Source: JBEKJU01 sp050011095
GTDB lineage: Bacteria; Desulfobacterota; Syntrophorhabdia; Syntrophorhabdales; WCHB1-27
Assembly: GCA_050011095.1 (NCBI GenBank)
Contig: JBEKJU010000053.1
Span: 1-27,761 of the forward strand
Direction of reading: 5' to 3'
DNA length: 27,761 nt
A program made the translations under genes and the position numbers. The notes below the pieces were generated by a model. It had not been told where the DNA came from. It was given only the letters and a program-made list of their open reading frames with translations, and did not search any database. Shown here one piece after another: positions 8,196 to 15,433 of this stretch; within the stretch, counting starts at the first letter, position 1; each line of letters opens with the position of its first letter.

Positions 8196-8598
8196 CCTGG
8201 AGCCTCGGATACAGACAAAGGTGGTGGACTGGCATGGAAAAGATGCGGAAGGCCGCTGCGATCAATTCGCGAAATATGGCGGCGCGTATGACAAAGGTTT
8301 TTTTTGACCTGCGTCCGATCCTGCCCATGGTCCCTTGCCCCACGCTGGCGCTCTATCCCGACCGTAGCGCTATCTTCGACGTCGAACAGTCAGTTGCCTT
8401 TTACCGGCACCTCGCCCGTGGCGAACCGGCGGTCTTCCCGAAGTGCGGGCACAATACGTATGAGCAGCGACCGAGGACTATACGAGAACGGTCCTTGATT
8501 CTATACGGAGGAGCACCGAGCGGGAGGACTCCGGTGTTCAGCCTGCCATGACGTGTGACTCAGGGCACGGATCGTCCTGGGTTGGTCCTTCCCCATGA
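8196..8598 (+). pseudogene. broken alpha/beta-hydrolase 3' part
   Basis: Reading through three frames restores a typical hydrolase C-terminal half: CDQFAKYGGAYDKGFF in one frame, LRPILPMVPCPTLALYPDRS and AVFPKCGHNTYEQR in the next, and EDYTRTVLDSIRRS in a third. The first switch is at an 8-T run (8298-8305), the second near 8470. PCPTLALYPDRS matches the strand before the catalytic acid and CGHNTYEQ the catalytic His region. The nucleophile half is missing upstream. It converges on the SagB-like gene. Either a true pseudogene or an assembly with homopolymer errors; the missing 5' half favours decay. Confidence 0.7.
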
Positions 8599-8601
8599 TC
8601 G

Positions 8602-9378
8602 TTATCCGGCCTCTACGCTCCTTGGCCAACCCACGCACGCGAGGTAGACGGTTGTCTCTTCGACACCATCAATCTCGATAAGGTCATTTACCTGGTCATC
8701 AAAGAAGGCACCCACGGCGCAGACGCCGAGGCCGGCTGCCGTCCCCGCGAGATACAGGTTCTGCCCAATGTGACCGGCATCCATGTAAATGTACCGGTAG
8801 GCCCTCTGCCGGTACTTCCATTTACTCCTCGCAACGATGGCCGTCCATATGAACGTCGCCTGCGCTTCCCGGATCATGTCCTGTCCAAGGGCGGCTTCGG
8901 CCAGCAGCCTTGCAAAATCGCCGCCCTTGATGAACTCCAGGTCGAACATGTGAGGCCTGAAGTGGTATATACCTTGTTCGAGCCCCTCGATGGCCCCGGC
9001 CAGGATGTAAGTCTCGATGGGGTAGAGCGCTCCGGCCGAGGGAACGGATCTGAAATACGATCCTCCTCCTTCGGCGGTGATGCCCTGGGTGGACCAGAGC
9101 AGGGATGACAAAAGGCCTAGGGGCAGGTTTCGTGCCGGGGAAAAGGCCCGCGTCGACCTCCGCCTGCCGAAAACCTCCCACACGTCTGCAGCCTGCCCGA
9201 TCAGAGGCTCCGGCAGGGCAATCGTTGCGATGGGGGAGGGATGATTCTTATACGGCTCCGGCATCCTCTCCCAGTCGAGTGCGTAGCCGCCTATGCGCTC
9301 GGGGGTGTACTTCGTCTCCTCGTGAAACCGCTCCCCTATACCCCGGTCTCTTTGCCCTTCCTTTCCGGAACCTTTCAT
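8602..9378 (-). CDS. SagB/ThcOx-type nitroreductase-fold oxidoreductase
   Basis: 258 residues. After a charged N-terminus comes YTPERIGGYALDWERMPEPYK, then the FMN-binding RRSTRAFSP motif near residue 75, LSSLLWSTQGIT, and SVPSAGALYPIETYI, which is the hallmark of SagB/ThcOx proteins; the end carries AGHIGQNLYLAGTAAGLGVCAVGAF. In RiPP pathways SagB enzymes oxidise azolines to azoles with FMN; many stand-alone members have unknown substrates. The ATG at 9378 follows GGGAGG by 5 nt and is preferred to a GTG two codons earlier. No precursor peptide, cyclodehydratase or transporter is seen in the window, so a RiPP role is not supported here. Confidence 0.87.
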   Translation of the reverse strand: MKGSGKEGQRDRGIGERFHEETKYTPERIGGYALDWERMPEPYKNHPSPIATIALPEPLIGQAADVWEVFGRRRSTRAFSPARNLPLGLLSSLLWSTQGITAEGGGSYFRSVPSAGALYPIETYILAGAIEGLEQGIYHFRPHMFDLEFIKGGDFARLLAEAALGQDMIREAQATFIWTAIVARSKWKYRQRAYRYIYMDAGHIGQNLYLAGTAAGLGVCAVGAFFDDQVNDLIEIDGVEETTVYLACVGWPRSVEAG

Positions 9379-10125
9379 AGACACCTCCCGTGCCCGAGGC
9401 CCTTCTAGTTTGCCCCCTTGCTCCCATTGTGATTATAATGCCTTCGCTGCCCGGCCTCAACCGCACTATCCCCGGTGAAGCCTCATTGGTGACTTCCTCG
9501 ACGGGTACTTCTTGAAGACACGCCCCACAATACTCTTTCAAGGGCATCAGGTTTTCAAGTTGTAATGACAAACGACAAAAAAATGATGACGCCCCTTGAG
9601 TGTCATGCGGGGATGGACGATAAAAGTCATGGAGCGACACCGATACGCTCGGGGTGTCGATCGGCCCGGACTTCTGTCTGGCCGATCCGTTTCTCTGTTC
9701 CCGGCCTTCCGAGTTGCCTGGGGATCGGGAAGGGACGCGTTCTCGGGATTGGGAGCAGCATATCTCGGAGCCACAATCCATATGTAACCACAAACCTCGG
9801 GGATTGTCTAGGTATAACAACATTATACGGGAATTATTCATGCGGAATGCTTTAGTTCTCTTGCCTTGAGAGTCGAGTTTTGTGACTCTCACCTTCGGAT
9901 GAGGACATCCGGGTTTGACCCTGACTTCTCAGTTCGGTCTTGAACACCCTATACGACCCCAAGTAACATACATTATTGATGTTTCAGACACAGTGTGATA
10001 TATTTGCGCGTGCGCGGGGGTGAAATTTCGCTGTTTTTCCTCATTGGTGCAACATGAATTTGCACAGCCTTAAAGTGGGGGTGAGACACGGGGTCACTCA
10101 TTGGAGCAGGGGCGGAAAAGGCAGG
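9379..10125. other. gene-free stretch of about 750 bases
   Basis: No frame with a ribosome site or family resemblance stands out. One minus-strand frame starting at 9547 (MPLKEYCGACLQEVPVEEV) looks weakly protein-like but runs into the SagB-like gene in another frame and lacks a ribosome site. The right edge is repeat copy 2. Confidence 0.4.
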
Positions 10126-10340
10126 AATAAATGACCCTGCTGCAAGCAGCAGGGTATCCAAGACAACGAGCGGAGCGAGTCTTTGAGCAGGAGTCTCTGC
10201 GGGCAAAGCCCGCAGAGGGGGCGACCGCGGGGTACCCACACAGTGGGTCGCACGAAAGTGGGTGTCCCAATAATTGCCGGCGGAGCGAAGCGGAAAAAGA
10301 TTCTCCCTGCAGCAAGCTGCAGGGAATCCGCAAGTTGAAG
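10126..10340 (-). repeat. dispersed hairpin repeat, copy 2 (longest)
   Basis: The most complete copy. Ends are perfect hairpins: CCCTGCTGC-AA-GCAGCAGGG (10135-10154) and CCCTGCAGC-AA-GCTGCAGGG (10305-10324). Inside are TCTGCGGGC/GCCCGCAGA, an ACCCACACAGTGGGT hairpin and GAGCGGAGCGAG-type palindromic blocks. Relative to copy 3 the two-base loop of the first hairpin reads TT instead of AA, as if that hairpin had been flipped. It directly abuts the 3' remnant of a gene upstream of the GlcD-type gene. Confidence 0.92.
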
Positions 10341-10426
10341 GCGAAATAGGGAAGATTCGGCAAGAGACGATTACCGGATATATAAAGGATCACCCCATTA
10401 AGAGTTATTTTGGACACGAGCGCTGA
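10341..10426 (+). pseudogene. 3' end of an unidentified gene cut by repeat copy 2
   Basis: Directly after the repeat one frame reads GEIGKIRQETITGYIKDHP then IKSYFGHER and stops at 10424-10426, ten bases before the GTG of the GlcD-type gene. Good-looking coding composition and operon-style spacing suggest it is the tail of a gene that once preceded it. The rest of the gene is replaced by the repeat. I do not recognise the family. Confidence 0.45.
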
Positions 10427-10435
10427 GGAGCATCG

Positions 10436-11815
10436 GTGTTAAAGGAAGCAATACTGCGAGAACTTGGAAGAATTGCCGGTAGGGAGAATGTACTTACGGC
10501 ACCCGAGGTTTTGAAGGTGTACGCTTACGACGGCACCACAAATTGGATACACGAGCCCGAGGTGGTGGTGGTACCGTCAAACACCCAGCAGATCTCTGCC
10601 ATAATGCAAGTCGCTAACGCTCACAGAATAGCGGTGACCCCACGAGGCGGAGGTACGAACGTGAGTGGAGGTTCTGTTCCTGTTATGGGCGGAATCGTTC
10701 TCTGCACTACGAGAATGAATAAAGTCCTCGGGGTTGACAAGGAAAACCTCAGTGCTACGGTCGAAACGGGAATCATCCTGCAGGACCTGACGGCAAGGCT
10801 TGCCCAGGATGGCCTCTTCTTCCCGCCCGACCCACAGAGCTTCTTCGGGGCAACCCTGGGCGGTGCCATCGCTGAAAACGCCGGCGGGCCGAGCTGCTTG
10901 AAATATGGCGTGACCAAACAGTACATCCTGGGCCTCGAGGTGGTGCTGCCTACGGGGGAGATTGCCCATCTCGGGGGCAGAACACTGAAGAATGTCGTCG
11001 GATATGATCTGCTCCACCTTTTCATCAGTTCCGAAGGAACCCTAGGTGTGATCACCGTTGCGGAACTGAAGCTCAGGCCCATTCCTCCGGCAAGAAAGAC
11101 GATAATGGTCGTATACGATTCTGTGGAAAAAGCGGGTGAAAGTGTTTCTCGCGTTTTTGAAAGTGGAGTGATCCCTTGCAAAATAGAGCTTCTCGATAAT
11201 TGGGTCATCAACAGCATGGAGGACATGCTGCATCTGGGCCTGCCAACCGATGCGGAGGCGGTCCTTCTATTTGAAACGGATGGCATGCTTGAGCAGGTAG
11301 AGAAAGAGGCGAAGACGATTGTGGAAATCGTCAAAAAACATGGAGCGGCGGACGTGAGGGTGGCGCCGGATTCCGAAGAGGCCAATAAATACTGGTTGGC
11401 AAGACGCGCCGGGTTTGCATCTATCGTCGGCAGGGCACGTAACGTTTTTACTGAAGACGTGACAGTCCCCATAGGGAAAATGCCTGCGCTGACCAGAAAA
11501 TGCAAACAGTTGGCCGATAAGTATAAGCTCGACATCGTTGTCCTAGGTCATGCAGGTGATGGCAACCTTCACCCGTCCATACTTACCGATATCGGTGATA
11601 AAGATCTCTATGAGAGATCCCTGAAAGCCCTCGAAGAAATCATGCAAGCCGCCACTGAGATGGGCGGTGTTCTAAGTGGAGAGCACGGTATAGGACTTGA
11701 GAAGCGTAGGTTTTTCAAACAGGCTGTTGATCCCGTTGCTTTGGACATGATGAAGAAGATCAAGGCACTTCTCGACCCGAATAATGTCATGAACCCGGGA
11801 AAAATTTGGGATTAG
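10436..11815 (+). CDS. GlcD-type FAD-linked oxidase (D-2-hydroxyacid dehydrogenase)
   Basis: 459 residues with the full two-domain layout: FAD-binding PCMH domain (EPEVVVVPSNTQQISAIMQ, then TPRGGGTNVSGGSVP around residue 65, GATLGGAIAENAGGP near 140, and GYDLLHLFISSEGTLGVIT near 185) and the C-terminal FAD-oxidase domain with VLGHAGDGNLHPSIL and SGEHGIGLEKR. These are the classic glycolate/D-lactate dehydrogenase GlcD signatures. It should oxidise a D-2-hydroxyacid such as glycolate or D-lactate with FAD and hand electrons to a partner. The usual partners (GlcE, or an iron-sulfur GlcF) are not in the window. GTG start with GAGGAG 5 nt upstream. The gene it was probably co-transcribed with has been lost upstream. 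Confidence 0.95.
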   Translation: MLKEAILRELGRIAGRENVLTAPEVLKVYAYDGTTNWIHEPEVVVVPSNTQQISAIMQVANAHRIAVTPRGGGTNVSGGSVPVMGGIVLCTTRMNKVLGVDKENLSATVETGIILQDLTARLAQDGLFFPPDPQSFFGATLGGAIAENAGGPSCLKYGVTKQYILGLEVVLPTGEIAHLGGRTLKNVVGYDLLHLFISSEGTLGVITVAELKLRPIPPARKTIMVVYDSVEKAGESVSRVFESGVIPCKIELLDNWVINSMEDMLHLGLPTDAEAVLLFETDGMLEQVEKEAKTIVEIVKKHGAADVRVAPDSEEANKYWLARRAGFASIVGRARNVFTEDVTVPIGKMPALTRKCKQLADKYKLDIVVLGHAGDGNLHPSILTDIGDKDLYERSLKALEEIMQAATEMGGVLSGEHGIGLEKRRFFKQAVDPVALDMMKKIKALLDPNNVMNPGKIWD

Positions 11816-11855
11816 CCTGTAGGCTATTAAAGAGACTTCAACCAACAGGCGTGCA

Positions 11856-12158
11856 ATGATAGTACCCAAGAGACACCGTGCCCCCGGCAAGGGGATTCAT
11901 GATGGATAGGTTGATCGGCCAGAAGTGAGGACGTTGCGTCACCGACCCGTTACCCATAAAGAGTCCCGCACAACAAAGGGACGTCTCCCTGGCAAGGGGA
12001 ATTGCCTCTTATCCTACCGGCCTCATCCTGAGATGAGAGGCACGGCAATAGCCGGCGCGTTGGAACTCACCCCTTCCGCGGTCTGCAAACTGGCCCGGAA
12101 AGGGCCTGACCACCCGCTGAGCAAGGAGATAGAGCATTCCATTCTCGTCGACCATTGA
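11856..12158 (+). pseudogene. RAYT-like (Y1_Tnp) transposase remnant, internally deleted
   Basis: One frame from ATG 11856 to TGA 12158 is interrupted by TAG at 11907. Its start (PKRHRAPGKGIHDG, then VDRPEV after the stop) loosely fits the N-terminus of REP-associated tyrosine transposases. Its end (CLLSYRPHPEMRGTAIAGA, then LELTPSAVCKLARKG) fits their C-terminal helix-turn-helix. The HUH and tyrosine centre are missing, so the middle has been deleted. Similarity is from memory of family patterns and is weak at the N-terminus. If right, it is notable next to the REP-like repeats of this window. Confidence 0.42.
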
Positions 12159-12237
12159 AGACAGGCGCAAATGTTCAATAGGCAGATTACATTCCGGTTG
12201 CCTTCACCGGATGGTGGAATGGGTATTAAGCTGCGCT

Positions 12238-13398
12238 CTACCGCAACGAGACCGGTTTCGCATCGACCTTGATGCGGAAAACGGTATATGGTTTCTCGCG
12301 GGTATCCTTGCCTCCCCAGTGAACCGCCTGCCTTTCTATCTGGTTGGCGCTGAAATAGAGATAACCGTCGTAGCCCAGCGAAAGGGTATCGGGCCACAGC
12401 ATTCTCGGGTCGTGGGCAATCGTCTCGATGCTCCCATCGGGCATCATCCGGTGGATGGCGTTATGCTCGTAGTCGCTGAGGTAGATACGGCCTTCAGCAT
12501 CCGACTCCAGGCCATCGGACGCCCCTCCTTTGTAGCCGTGGTCTTTAACTGTCTCCGCCACTTTCTCATCCGTCATGGACGGGTCGACGAGGGCATCGAC
12601 GCTCACGCTGTAGAGGTGACGGGACGTGAGGGGAGAGTAATAGAGTCTGCTGCCGTCAGCGCTCATGGCGATGCCGTCGGCCCCTACCTCCAGGGGAAAC
12701 GGTTTTTTATTCGGTATGTTGAGCAGGAGCGGCCGTCCTTCAACCATCGCGATCATCCCCTGCACCGGCTTCGTGGTCGCGTGGTCGGCAAGCCGTCTCC
12801 AGCTTTTGCCTGAGGCAAGGTCCACGACGATGATCGCGTTTGCTCCCGAGTCGGTGATGAAGGCAAAACCTTCCGTGCCTCTCTTGAGGTTGAACCGGAC
12901 ATCGTTCAGGTACGTGTTCTTTAGAGCTACATCTTCGGGGAAGATGATAGTCTTAAACACCTTGTTGGTCTTGAGATCGATGCCGACCATTTTCGGTCCC
13001 CCGTACGTGGTCGGGCCGAACTGGATACTTCCCGTGTCAAGGACCCAGAGCCGGTCCTTCGGATCGACGACGACGCTCTGGACCGAAACAAAACAGTCTT
13101 TCTGGTTTCCCTTTTCACACGTGTTTATCTTCGCGTTGGGATAGGGAACCGTCTCTCCTTTCTTGACCTCGGCCACGGTGTACGCGACCTTGTCTCCCCA
13201 CTGCGGGAAGTTCACGAACATGCGGCCCGTATGAGAAACGGTCACGCCGGTCGGCATGGGACCGTTGAAGAATGCGACCGCTTCGATATTCCCCACGGGC
13301 CTATCTTTGGCCAGTTGCTTCTCGGAACCCGCAAAGCCGGGCATGGCGCTAGCAATGACAAAAATTACCCCTGTTACGATCGATGCACATCGATTCAT
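12238..13398 (-). CDS. secreted major royal jelly / Yellow family protein
   Basis: 386 residues with a signal peptide (residues 1-23, ending GFA). The mature protein is a predicted six-bladed beta-propeller of the MRJP/Yellow type: PTGVTVSHTGRMFVNFPQWG, SVVVDPKDRLWVLDTGS, TYLNDVRFN, AFITDSGANAIIVVDL, then DGIAMSADGSRLYYSPLTS and a final TLSLGYDGYLYFSANQ blade. Two cysteines (INTCEKGNQKDCF) may form a disulfide. Bacterial members are exported proteins of unknown ligand; some related propellers act as lactonases or dehydrogenases. GGAGACC-type ribosome site before ATG 13398. Isolated gene, no partner on the same strand nearby. Confidence 0.9.
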   Translation of the reverse strand: MNRCASIVTGVIFVIASAMPGFAGSEKQLAKDRPVGNIEAVAFFNGPMPTGVTVSHTGRMFVNFPQWGDKVAYTVAEVKKGETVPYPNAKINTCEKGNQKDCFVSVQSVVVDPKDRLWVLDTGSIQFGPTTYGGPKMVGIDLKTNKVFKTIIFPEDVALKNTYLNDVRFNLKRGTEGFAFITDSGANAIIVVDLASGKSWRRLADHATTKPVQGMIAMVEGRPLLLNIPNKKPFPLEVGADGIAMSADGSRLYYSPLTSRHLYSVSVDALVDPSMTDEKVAETVKDHGYKGGASDGLESDAEGRIYLSDYEHNAIHRMMPDGSIETIAHDPRMLWPDTLSLGYDGYLYFSANQIERQAVHWGGKDTREKPYTVFRIKVDAKPVSLR

Positions 13399-13506
13399 GG
13401 TCTCCTTCCCCCTCTGTGAATAGAAGGCCCCGAAAGGGCCACCTCATTCGATTATAGCTTAGACACTGAAGAAGTCAAACTTTTTTATCTCATGAAACGG
13501 AATGGG

Positions 13507-13779
13507 TCAATAAAGGTTCAAAAAAAGCTTCCTCTCCCACAGGCCTAGTTCATCCATGGTAAGGACCTTGAGGAATATCTCGCGGTCCTTTGCAGGGTCA
13601 TCGGTTGCCGGCATCAAAAGGCCGAGGATGGTCACCCTCACCAGTACGAGGGGTTTTCTCCCCCACCATTTCCCGAGCCCCGTGAGGGTCTGGCTGTTTG
13701 TAACCTTTCGTTATTTATAGCTCTCCTTCGACAGCTTTGAGACGGGGAATTGAACCTTTATGAAGCTCTTGCCTTCCAT
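13507..13779 (-). pseudogene. DUF1156-type DNA methylase, N-terminal remnant with in-frame stop
   Basis: A single frame from ATG 13779 reads MEGKSFIKVQFPVSKLSKES, YK, then TAA at codon 23 (13711-13713), then continues RKVTNSQTLTGLGKWWGRKP and LVLVRVTILGLLMPATDDP before LTMDELGLWERK and a stop at 13507. The GKWWGRKPLVLVR motif is characteristic of DUF1156 proteins, the N-terminal part of large adenine-specific methylase-like proteins found in defence loci. The TAA most simply replaces a Glu codon (GAA). The 3' part, with the methylase domain, is absent. The start lies 17 bases after the antitoxin stop, as in an operon. Confidence 0.68.
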
Positions 13780-13795
13780 GATTGGCGATTGGCTG

Positions 13796-14017
13796 TCAGG
13801 CAGCGTACCTGAGAATCTCGACCTCCGCCGAGGCGTCAACCCGACCGAGGAGGATATCCACTTTCGTCATCACCTCGTCTTCGATGAGGTATTCACCGCA
13901 GTTACCACATTGCCAGACAGGAAGGTCTTTGATGATGACAATCGAGTTCTCCCTCACCTTGAAGGGAAGGTCGGTATTGACGTGCTTCATCTCGGCGCCG
14001 CATCGGTGACACTTCAT
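13796..14017 (-). CDS. YgiT-type zinc-finger antitoxin
   Basis: 73 residues from ATG 14017, which follows GGAGG by 6 nt and overlaps the stop of the toxin gene (ATGA). The N-terminus has MKCHRCGAEM and, later, VWQCGNCGEYLI: two CXXC pairs of a YgiT/MqsA-type zinc ribbon. Between them lies the expected VRENSIVIIKDLP strand. A short helical tail (DEVMTKVDILLGRVDAS) probably mediates contact with the toxin or dimerisation. Such proteins neutralise an adjacent DUF4258 or MqsR-like RNase. The antitoxin looks intact while its toxin gene is broken. Confidence 0.87.
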   Translation of the reverse strand: MKCHRCGAEMKHVNTDLPFKVRENSIVIIKDLPVWQCGNCGEYLIEDEVMTKVDILLGRVDASAEVEILRYAA

Positions 14018-14327
14018 TTTTTCCTCCTTTTGAAATCGCCGAGCCACTTATCGGGGGCCGGTCTGTACGCGGTAATGATTCTCACATAATCATTTTCCCT
14101 GTCAAGGGCAACGTGGATATGGATCACATCGTCGCCCGCCCTCGCCCACACAAGGCAGGTCGGCAGCTACTTATCGTCGGGATAGTCCTCTCGAAGGTGT
14201 CGACGGCGGAGAGAATCTGCTCTCTGGCGATGTAGCGCCCTTCAAGGCGCATGTTGACGTGATAGGTCCAGAGTATTCGACCCTCTCTTACGCACGCCTT
14301 GATGAAAGCGAGGACGTCACTTTCCAT
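14014..14327 (-). pseudogene. DUF4258 toxin gene, frameshifted and with a stop
   Basis: From ATG 14327 the frame reads MESDVLAFIKACVREGRILW, TYHVNMRLEGRYIAREQILS and AVDTFE, a DUF4258 start. At about 14187-14190 the frame shifts; the rest (DYPDDK, stop TAG at 14167-14169, LPTCLVWARAGDDVIHIHVA, then YVRIITAYRPAPDKW) is the C-terminal half of the same domain. The stop most simply replaces a Tyr codon. The gene ends in an ATGA overlap with the antitoxin. Two separate lesions make a sequencing artefact less likely. Intact relatives are small RNase-type toxins. Confidence 0.82.
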
Positions 14328-14499
14328 GGTTTCCTGTACCGTAATTGCGATGCATCTCCTCTTCCATCGCCTTGAAGAGCTCTATCCGCTCGGTGGCCGC
14401 ATAATCGGAGACGGGATTTTCAGTGAGGGCGAAGGGGACCGCCTTTCTCCACCCCCGGTTCTTTCCATAGACCGCATGGCCCGTGACAGCGTTTGTCAT
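14317..14499 (-). CDS. unidentified small protein or 3' gene remnant
   Basis: A 60-residue frame (MTNAVTGHAVYGKNRGWRKA..., ending ATERIELFKAMEEEMHRNYG). The frame stays open a little further upstream (RWWLYT before the Met), so this may be the tail of a longer lost gene. Its stop overlaps the toxin start by 11 bases, an operon-style coupling that supports real translation in the past. No Shine-Dalgarno is convincing at the ATG and I recognise no family. Confidence 0.35.
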   Translation of the reverse strand: MTNAVTGHAVYGKNRGWRKAVPFALTENPVSDYAATERIELFKAMEEEMHRNYGTGNHGK

Positions 14500-14514
14500 G
14501 GTGTAGAGCCACCA

Positions 14515-14582
14515 CCTCTCTCGGGGAGACCGATACCGTTGTCGGAGACGGTGAGGAGTATCTGGTCACTGCCCCTTGCCGT
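14515..14582 (-). pseudogene. histidine kinase ATPase-domain scrap
   Basis: A short frame reads ARGSDQILLTVSDNGIGLPE, which carries the DNGIGLP G1-box of a HATPase domain from a sensor kinase. It is about 22 codons long, without start or the rest of the kinase, and lies between the alpha/beta-hydrolase stop and the toxin-antitoxin cluster. Confidence 0.55.
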
Positions 14583-14596
14583 TCATGATAGTGGTG

Positions 14597-15394
14597 CTAT
14601 CTCGCCTCAACCGTGCTGCTAATGTCCAGGAAAGTCAAGACGACCCTGACGAATTCGGTGGGCACTTCAAAAATCAACTGGTGTGTTGCATTCCTGAATT
14701 GAACCAGCCACGCCCCCGGAATAGCTGAGGCCAACGTTTTTGAACTTTCAACCCCCACTATGGTATCCGAAGTTCCGACTACGATTATAACATGATTGGT
14801 GATGAAGGGAAGTCTGTTGAGCGGGGTTTTCCAATGGGTTGAAGCTTCCATCTGCCGCAGAATGATTGGATCGTCTGATGTTTTTTGCGCAATCCTGCTT
14901 CCATCTGTCGAGGTTGCACAGATAATTGCCTTATTAAATAGCTGCGGATACTCCAGCAATAAGAGTTGTGCGATAGCGCTTCCCATGGAGAACCCCAGTA
15001 CATGTGCCTTTTTCACCCCCAAGGCACGAAAAAAGCCAACGACATCATCGGCAAACAATCTATAGGTGAACGTTGCGTCATTAGCCGTGGTATACCCCAT
15101 GCCCCGATTGTCCGGTATGATCAGTTGATACTTCTTTGATAACGCTTCGATGACCTCTGGAGGCCACTGATCCATCGTCCCACCTGTCCCCATGATCATG
15201 ACGAGCGGTTGACCTGAGCCAATCAATTTGTACCCTATTTCTATACCATTCGCGTGAACCTGGTAGATGGCATTCCCTTGCTTATCCAGACCAACTTTCT
15301 TGCCTGATGGTTGAATGTTTTGGGCCATCGCGCTGGAGACACACAGGGTCAGCGCAATAAGCAGTAATAGGAATTGGCAGGCAAATCTTTTCAT
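14597..15394 (-). CDS. secreted alpha/beta hydrolase
   Basis: 265 residues from ATG 15394, chosen because it starts the signal peptide (MKRFACQFLLLLIALTLCVS, cleavage after AMA near 24); a start 11 codons upstream would bury it. The core shows the oxyanion segment MIMGTGGTMDQW, DNRGMGYT, the nucleophile elbow GFSMGS (S136), the acid GTSD (D210) and the His in NATHQLIFE (H238), so the catalytic triad is complete. The cap between the elbow and the acid is short. Likely a periplasmic esterase, lactonase or related hydrolase; substrate unknown. It follows the metallo-beta-lactamase-fold gene by 39 bases on the same strand, so they are probably co-transcribed. Confidence 0.9.
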   Translation of the reverse strand: MKRFACQFLLLLIALTLCVSSAMAQNIQPSGKKVGLDKQGNAIYQVHANGIEIGYKLIGSGQPLVMIMGTGGTMDQWPPEVIEALSKKYQLIIPDNRGMGYTTANDATFTYRLFADDVVGFFRALGVKKAHVLGFSMGSAIAQLLLLEYPQLFNKAIICATSTDGSRIAQKTSDDPIILRQMEASTHWKTPLNRLPFITNHVIIVVGTSDTIVGVESSKTLASAIPGAWLVQFRNATHQLIFEVPTEFVRVVLTFLDISSTVEAR

Positions 15395-15433
15395 GATGCC
15401 TTTTTCTTCACCTTTCCACGTAGTCATTTTAGC

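Noticed and set aside
9248..9547. A minus-strand frame beginning MPLKEYCGACLQEVPVEEV
   Set aside because: No ribosome site, and its second half overlaps the start of the SagB-like gene in another frame; only the first 50 residues look protein-like.
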